64,000 bases of DNA from Fusarium oxysporum f. sp. lycopersici 4287 (taxonomy: Eukaryota; Ascomycota; Sordariomycetes; Hypocreales; Nectriaceae): positions 3,856,402-3,920,401 of the forward strand of contig NC_030989.1 in NCBI RefSeq assembly GCF_000149955.1, given 5' to 3'. Position 1 is the first letter of the stretch. Every line of letters begins with the position of its first letter. The notes below the pieces were generated by a model, which was not told where the DNA came from, made no database searches, and saw only the letters and a list, made by a program, of their open reading frames with translations. Below, piece after piece: positions 59,816-64,000 of the stretch. Position numbers and translations under genes: made by a program.

Positions 59816-61185
59816 CGACTCGGCGTCATCGATCACACACACCTACGATCACCAACTACAACCCCTCTCTCAAAGTATACGAACAAAAACATATCGAAAA
59901 AAAAGCATAATGGGCGCGGCGTAAGCGGGACTGTATTAGAAAAAGGGAACATCCGGATATTTCACGGACAATATTCACGACTGGGTTTAGGTTTGGGTTT
60001 GGGAAACAGGACACATCCGCTTATGAAGAGACATAGGATGAGGGTTTCGAGGCAAAGGAAAGGAAAGGAAAGGAAAGGGAACTGATTTGCGCCATGGAGT
60101 TGACATATCGATACCCATGTTTTTACTGTTGTTTTATCTGGGATTTGGACTGGTACCTCACCCATTGATGGCTTAATGACAATAATGGACTATCTTGACA
60201 GCAATACTTATTCGAGGACTTTGTCCTAATCTGCATATTGTTCAAGCACTGTTTGTTATATCGTGATTGGTGTTTTCTTTGAGTGTCTGCTGAATTTATT
60301 GTACAAAATACTTGGACTGGAATGGACTTGCGTGTATGTTTCAGGGCATGGGAGTTTTTGATGGCATCAGTAGCTGAAACAAGGATGTATAATATGAGCA
60401 CTAATATGATAATACTACTTATTAATACCCCGATCTGACATGCCGTTGGAGCAGTTAGTGGAACGAGTCTCAGCATCTTGCTAGACTTCATGATGATCCA
60501 TAACTACCTAGACAGCTGGCAGGAAGAGTTCCACTAGAAATATATCATGCTTCTGATTAATTAATAAGAGGTGGAAAAAACTTGATAAGGCGATCAAAAC
60601 TGAGGATGAGCAAGCCCTAAAATCATCTAAACCTAGTCTGAGATTTCTATTGCAGGCTATAATTAAGACGCATGACTTTTTATTGCATGCTTTAATAGGT
60701 AGAAACGTGACCCCAAACACCCGACGAAGATGCAAAAGACCAGTGGGCCAGTTGAGATGATACGAGTACATTATTACAATACAGCCACGAACTTTATGCA
60801 GTCGTCCCCTCACGGCGAAGCAAATAGATTAAGGAAATTGGCCAATCTTGAGTAACACAGGAGTCTTGAGAATGGACTTCTTAAGGAATAGTAATTTCTG
60901 CATTCCGCTCTGATAGGCTTAGAGGAGATATGAATGCCTGAGCTGGACATTCAAGATGATAGAGATACTCTGATACGGTAAAACCACTTCATCATAGAAA
61001 CGCGAAACGCCATGTGAGCATCGAGAAAGTTTATAGGGGAGCAATGAGCGTTCAGGGTCCAGAGAGTAGAGTTCTGGCGGGCCGAATACGTGAGGGGAGA
61101 TATTGAAAGGATATATACGGTCAACTATCATTTTGATCTTGGCAACATTTCATTCTTCTTATTTTCTTCTGGATAAGAAAGCAAC
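59816..61185. other. Intergenic: zinc-finger 3' region and permease promoter
   Basis: 1.37 kb. The first 300 bases look like a 3' UTR with a G-rich block (59982-60003: GGG, GG, GGG, GGG separated by T-rich loops) and a GGAAA tandem (60053-60080). No gene supported in the remainder; AT content rises toward 60.2-60.9 kb. Confidence 0.5.
60053..60080. repeat. Tandem GGAAA pentamers
   Basis: About five head-to-tail GGAAA units, in the presumed 3' UTR of the zinc-finger gene. Confidence 0.8.
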
Positions 61186-62837
61186 ATGGGTATCGTACAC
61201 GCCAACAATCGAGAGCCTAGGGGCTTGGATCCAGTGCCAATTCTTTCACAAGAAGGTCTGAATCACGTCGAGGCTCGCCCAACCGTAGCTCATGATGAGG
61301 TCTTTGGCGATATCACAGAAGATGGACCCAACTACCGAGATGTAAGTGCTTCCCACACATATTTCTTGCCGTATCAAATACTGACGCCAACAGGTTGGTT
61401 GGCTAGGCACTTCTGCACTTATGATGAAGACCCAAATCGGTCTGGGCATCCTCTCGATCCCATCGGCGTTCCACACTCTGGGTCTTATCCCCGGACTCAT
61501 ATGTCTGCTCGTCATTGGAGGCATCACCACTTGGTCAGACTATATCATTGGAACATTCAAGCTTAAACACCGTGAGGTATACGGTATTGATGATGCAGGC
61601 GGTATCTTGTTTGGACGTTTTGGACAAGAGTTCCTAGGAATCAGCTTTGCTTTGTGTAAGTGATGACACCCAGCGTTTGAGTTCGCTGCTGACAATGACT
61701 GTAAAAGTTACCATATTTGCTTCTGCATCGGGAATATTGGGTATCTCCATCAGTTTCAACGCTTTGTCGATGCATGGGACATGCACAGCTACCTTTGTCG
61801 CAGTAGCCGCCATGATCGTCTTTCTATGTGCAAGCATTCGCACCCTGGGCCGCATAAGTTGGCTGGCATGGGTTGGAGTGATCTCTCTCATGGCAGGTGG
61901 TAAGTTGAGTACCTCTCAAAGTTGTCATTCAAACTGACAGAATCAGTCTATGTCGTCACCATCGCCGTCAGCATCCAAGACCGGCCCTCAGCAGCTCCAA
62001 AGATGACCCTCGAAGACGAATGGAAGTCCGATTACAAGCTATATAACAAACCGAGCTTCACAGAAGCAATGTCGGCTCTCTCGACAATGGTCTTTGCCTA
62101 TGCTGGCACGCCCCTATTCTTCCCTATTGCTGCAGAGATGCGCGATCCGCGCCATTATACCAAAGCGATGCTCCTCTGCCAGTCCGTTGCAACTGCGACA
62201 TATATCATTGTGGGAGTTATTATCTACTACTACTGTGGCTCCTATGTTGCCTCGCCTGCTCTGGGATCGGCTGGCAAGACTATTAAGCAAGTTGCTTACG
62301 GCCTTGCTTTGCCAGGTCTGATCGTTGGTGCAACCATCAATGCTCATGTAAGTACTTGATATGAATAAAATTCAGCCTTAGAACAAAATGAGTACTGATA
62401 CAAAAGCTCTATAGGTTACAGGAAAATACGTGTTCGTTCGAGTCCTTCGAGGCTCGAGGCATCTCACAGCCAACACCCTCACTCACTGGGCTACATGGCT
62501 AGGCCTGACCTTTGCTGCAGCCTTGTTAGCCTACATAATAGCGAGTGCAATCCCTGTTTTTGGAAGTCTCGTGTCTCTTGTTGGAGCTCTCCTAGGTACA
62601 CTGCAAACGTTTCAGCCATATGGTTGCTTCTGGTTATACGATAACTGGAGCGCAGGCAAGCAGGAGAGATCTCTAAAGTGGATTCTCATGGTTATATGGA
62701 GCAGTTTTATCATCCTTTCTGGAATGTTTCTGATGATTGCTGGAACATATGGATCTGTTATTGGTGTTATTGACTCTTATAAGGTGTCAGGAGGATCAGC
62801 TGCCTTTTCGTGTGCTGACAACTCCAACTCTGTCTAG
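61186..62837 (+). CDS. Amino-acid permease, AAAP family (Mtr-like)
   Basis: Five exons (61186-61341, 61394-61655, 61708-61899, 61947-62347, 62415-62837) give 477 residues. The cytosolic N-terminus of about 50 residues is followed by roughly eleven membrane helices; TM1 begins VGWLGTSALMMKTQIGLGIL, with the family's G.GIL.IP motif. Further signatures are TFVAVAAMIVFLCASIRTLG, SALSTMVFAYAGTPLFFPIA and ITGKYVFVRVLR-like VTGKYVFVRVLR after intron 4. Architecture and length match Neurospora Mtr-type neutral/aromatic amino-acid permeases at the plasma membrane. Substrate range is inferred. Intron 3 has CTGAC close to two CAG acceptors; the second (exon 61947) keeps frame. Confidence 0.87.
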
Positions 62838-63288
62838 GACCAATTTCTTTGACGAAGGCAGTCAAGAATGGCACAGAGTAAACACAGTCCGCGACGTTAT
62901 AAGCAATTAATACATCATGTTTGTTATTGTGTAGCATGAGTCGTATTCCCGATAAGGCCATTACATTACCTTAGGTAGGTAAGGTAGTCTCCAAAAAAAA
63001 GCGGTCGGAGTTAGGCAAATTTTCTTAATGCCCCTCCCACTATCATTCACGCCTACCTAAGTTTACTCTCATCATCCTTATTCCGACAGATCTTCATCTA
63101 TACATTCCCATAGCCATATTATTATTTGCATCTGTCTGAGCTATTCGATATCTGTCATATAATACGCCATATCGGAGAACTGTCTGAGTGAGATCGAGTC
63201 AGATCATCGGAGCTGGTTCGGCATCTACACCAAGTACAAAAATCTTCACATTGATATTACATTCGAGGGGATCTATTTTAATAAGGTC
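62838..63288. promoter_or_regulatory. Intergenic, methyltransferase promoter
   Basis: 451 bases. A perfect palindrome-like TACCTTAGGTA lies at 62967-62977. No gene seen. Confidence 0.5.
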
Positions 63289-64000
63289 ATGTCTCTTACC
63301 TGGCGTATCTCCGTTAACGGGGAGGCCGATAGTCCAGAAGACTATCTTTCAACTTCCTTGGGCGTCATCTTCCCCGACGATATCACAAATCAACACGGCG
63401 ATGCGGAACACAACCTCTCATATGCCTCACCTCATCTCCCCAAGCCTCTTGTTATCGACCTCGCCGACCCTGTGAAGGAGGATGACCGCAAGCTATTCTC
63501 ACATTACCTCTGGAACGCTTCACTTCTGCTCGCCGAGTTCATCGAGGCCGACTCTCTCAGCATTCCTCTTGAGAAGCCTCGTGAGGCACAGGACATCATT
63601 TCATTCAGCGTGAAGGGACTTGAGACTCTTGAGCTCGGAGCCGGAACCGCGTTGCCGAGTATCATGGGTGGCCTGCTAGGCGCAAAGCGTGTCGTTGTCA
63701 CAGACTATCCAGCTGAGCCCGTCCTCAAAACCCTTAGCACGAACGTCGCTCGCAACATCCAGCCCTCTCTATCACCCGCCGGTGCCGAGACAACCCCCTT
63801 TTCCGCAGTCTCCGTCCAAGGCCATTCCTGGGGTGAGCTCGAAGATCCATTCAGCGCATCAGCTGCTCACTCATTCGACCGTGTCATCGCTGCCGATTGT
63901 CTCTGGATGCCCTGGCAGCACGAAAACCTACACCGCTCCATCGCCCACTTCCTTAAGCAAACCCCCGAGGCCCGGTGTTGGGTTGTCGCTGGTTTCCATA
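63289..64000 (+). CDS. Family-16 methyltransferase (Nnt1/Efm7-like), truncated by window end
   Basis: Open from ATG 63289 (MSLTWRISVNGEADSPEDYL) to the last base, 237 codons with no stop. SAM-binding motif I is LELGAGTALPSIMGG (about residues 116-130), followed by the acidic end of beta 2 in VVVTDYP. The family-16 HYLWNASLLLAEFIE element lies upstream (about 75-90) and the motif DRVIAADCLWMPWQHENL downstream, all as in the METTL21/Efm7 group. Yeast Nnt1/Efm7 methylates the N-terminus and Lys2 of elongation factor 1A. The orthology is a good guess, not proven. The C-terminal part lies outside the window. Confidence 0.82.
   Translation, partial: MSLTWRISVNGEADSPEDYLSTSLGVIFPDDITNQHGDAEHNLSYASPHLPKPLVIDLADPVKEDDRKLFSHYLWNASLLLAEFIEADSLSIPLEKPREAQDIISFSVKGLETLELGAGTALPSIMGGLLGAKRVVVTDYPAEPVLKTLSTNVARNIQPSLSPAGAETTPFSAVSVQGHSWGELEDPFSASAAHSFDRVIAADCLWMPWQHENLHRSIAHFLKQTPEARCWVVAGFH

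Noticed and set aside
59982..60003. Interstitial telomere-like repeat
   Set aside because: The units are TTTAGG/TTTGGG, not exact TTAGGG, and only about three copies; better read as a G-rich 3' UTR element.

Overview
The window is nuclear DNA from a filamentous ascomycete, most likely a Fusarium (Hypocreales). Introns are short (mostly 50-75 nt) with GTRAGT/GTACGT donors, CTRAC branch sites and YAG acceptors. Gene spacing is about one per 2-3 kb. The calmodulin gene has the multi-intron layout I know from Fusarium (intron directly after ATG, 16-nt microexon). There is no transposon, CRISPR array, rRNA gene, convincing tRNA gene or secondary-metabolite cluster. One 100-N scaffold gap lies at 35132-35231.

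Layout. 0.4-9.6 kb: Ecm14-type metallocarboxypeptidase (+), MAPEG/microsomal GST (-), X-family DNA polymerase (-), NCBP3-like RNA-binding protein (+), OXNAD1-like oxidoreductase (-). 9.9-24.5 kb: a stretch rich in Golgi/endosome trafficking genes, namely AP-1 gamma adaptin (-), GH47 alpha-mannosidase (-), calmodulin (-), Tlg2-type syntaxin (+), an orphan mitochondrial protein (-) head-to-head with a Cox7-like cytochrome oxidase subunit (+), and clathrin light chain (-). 25.2-34.1 kb: Rtt103-like CID protein (+), mitochondrial MDL-type ABC transporter (+), monoacylglycerol lipase (+), Mn-type cation diffusion facilitator (+). 36.4-44.1 kb: glycogenin with a histidine-rich insert (+), Hrd1 ERAD ubiquitin ligase (-), AhpD/CMD-like protein (+). 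44.1-57.2 kb: a 13-kb interval with no gene I can support. 57.2-64 kb: C2H2 zinc-finger regulator (+), AAAP amino-acid permease (+), and a family-16 methyltransferase cut by the window end (+).

The genes are mostly housekeeping: vesicle traffic and glycoprotein processing (AP-1, clathrin light chain, Tlg2, GH47, Hrd1), mitochondria (orphan protein, Cox7, MDL, OXNAD1), RNA and DNA metabolism (NCBP3, Rtt103, Pol4) and carbon storage/lipid use (glycogenin, MGL). The most unusual region is the gene desert plus the zinc-finger gene. That gene has a predicted spliced uORF whose stop overlaps the main ATG, a 645-nt intron, an ATG at the intron end that could start a short isoform, and a helically phased TGGCGCT triplet upstream.

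Caution: the cation transporter (two apparent single-base deletions), HRD1 (one) and the clathrin light chain (no ATG at the conserved N-terminus) are broken as written. In two of the three an in-frame intron could hide the lesion from automated annotation. I read these mainly as base-level assembly errors, but have not proved it.
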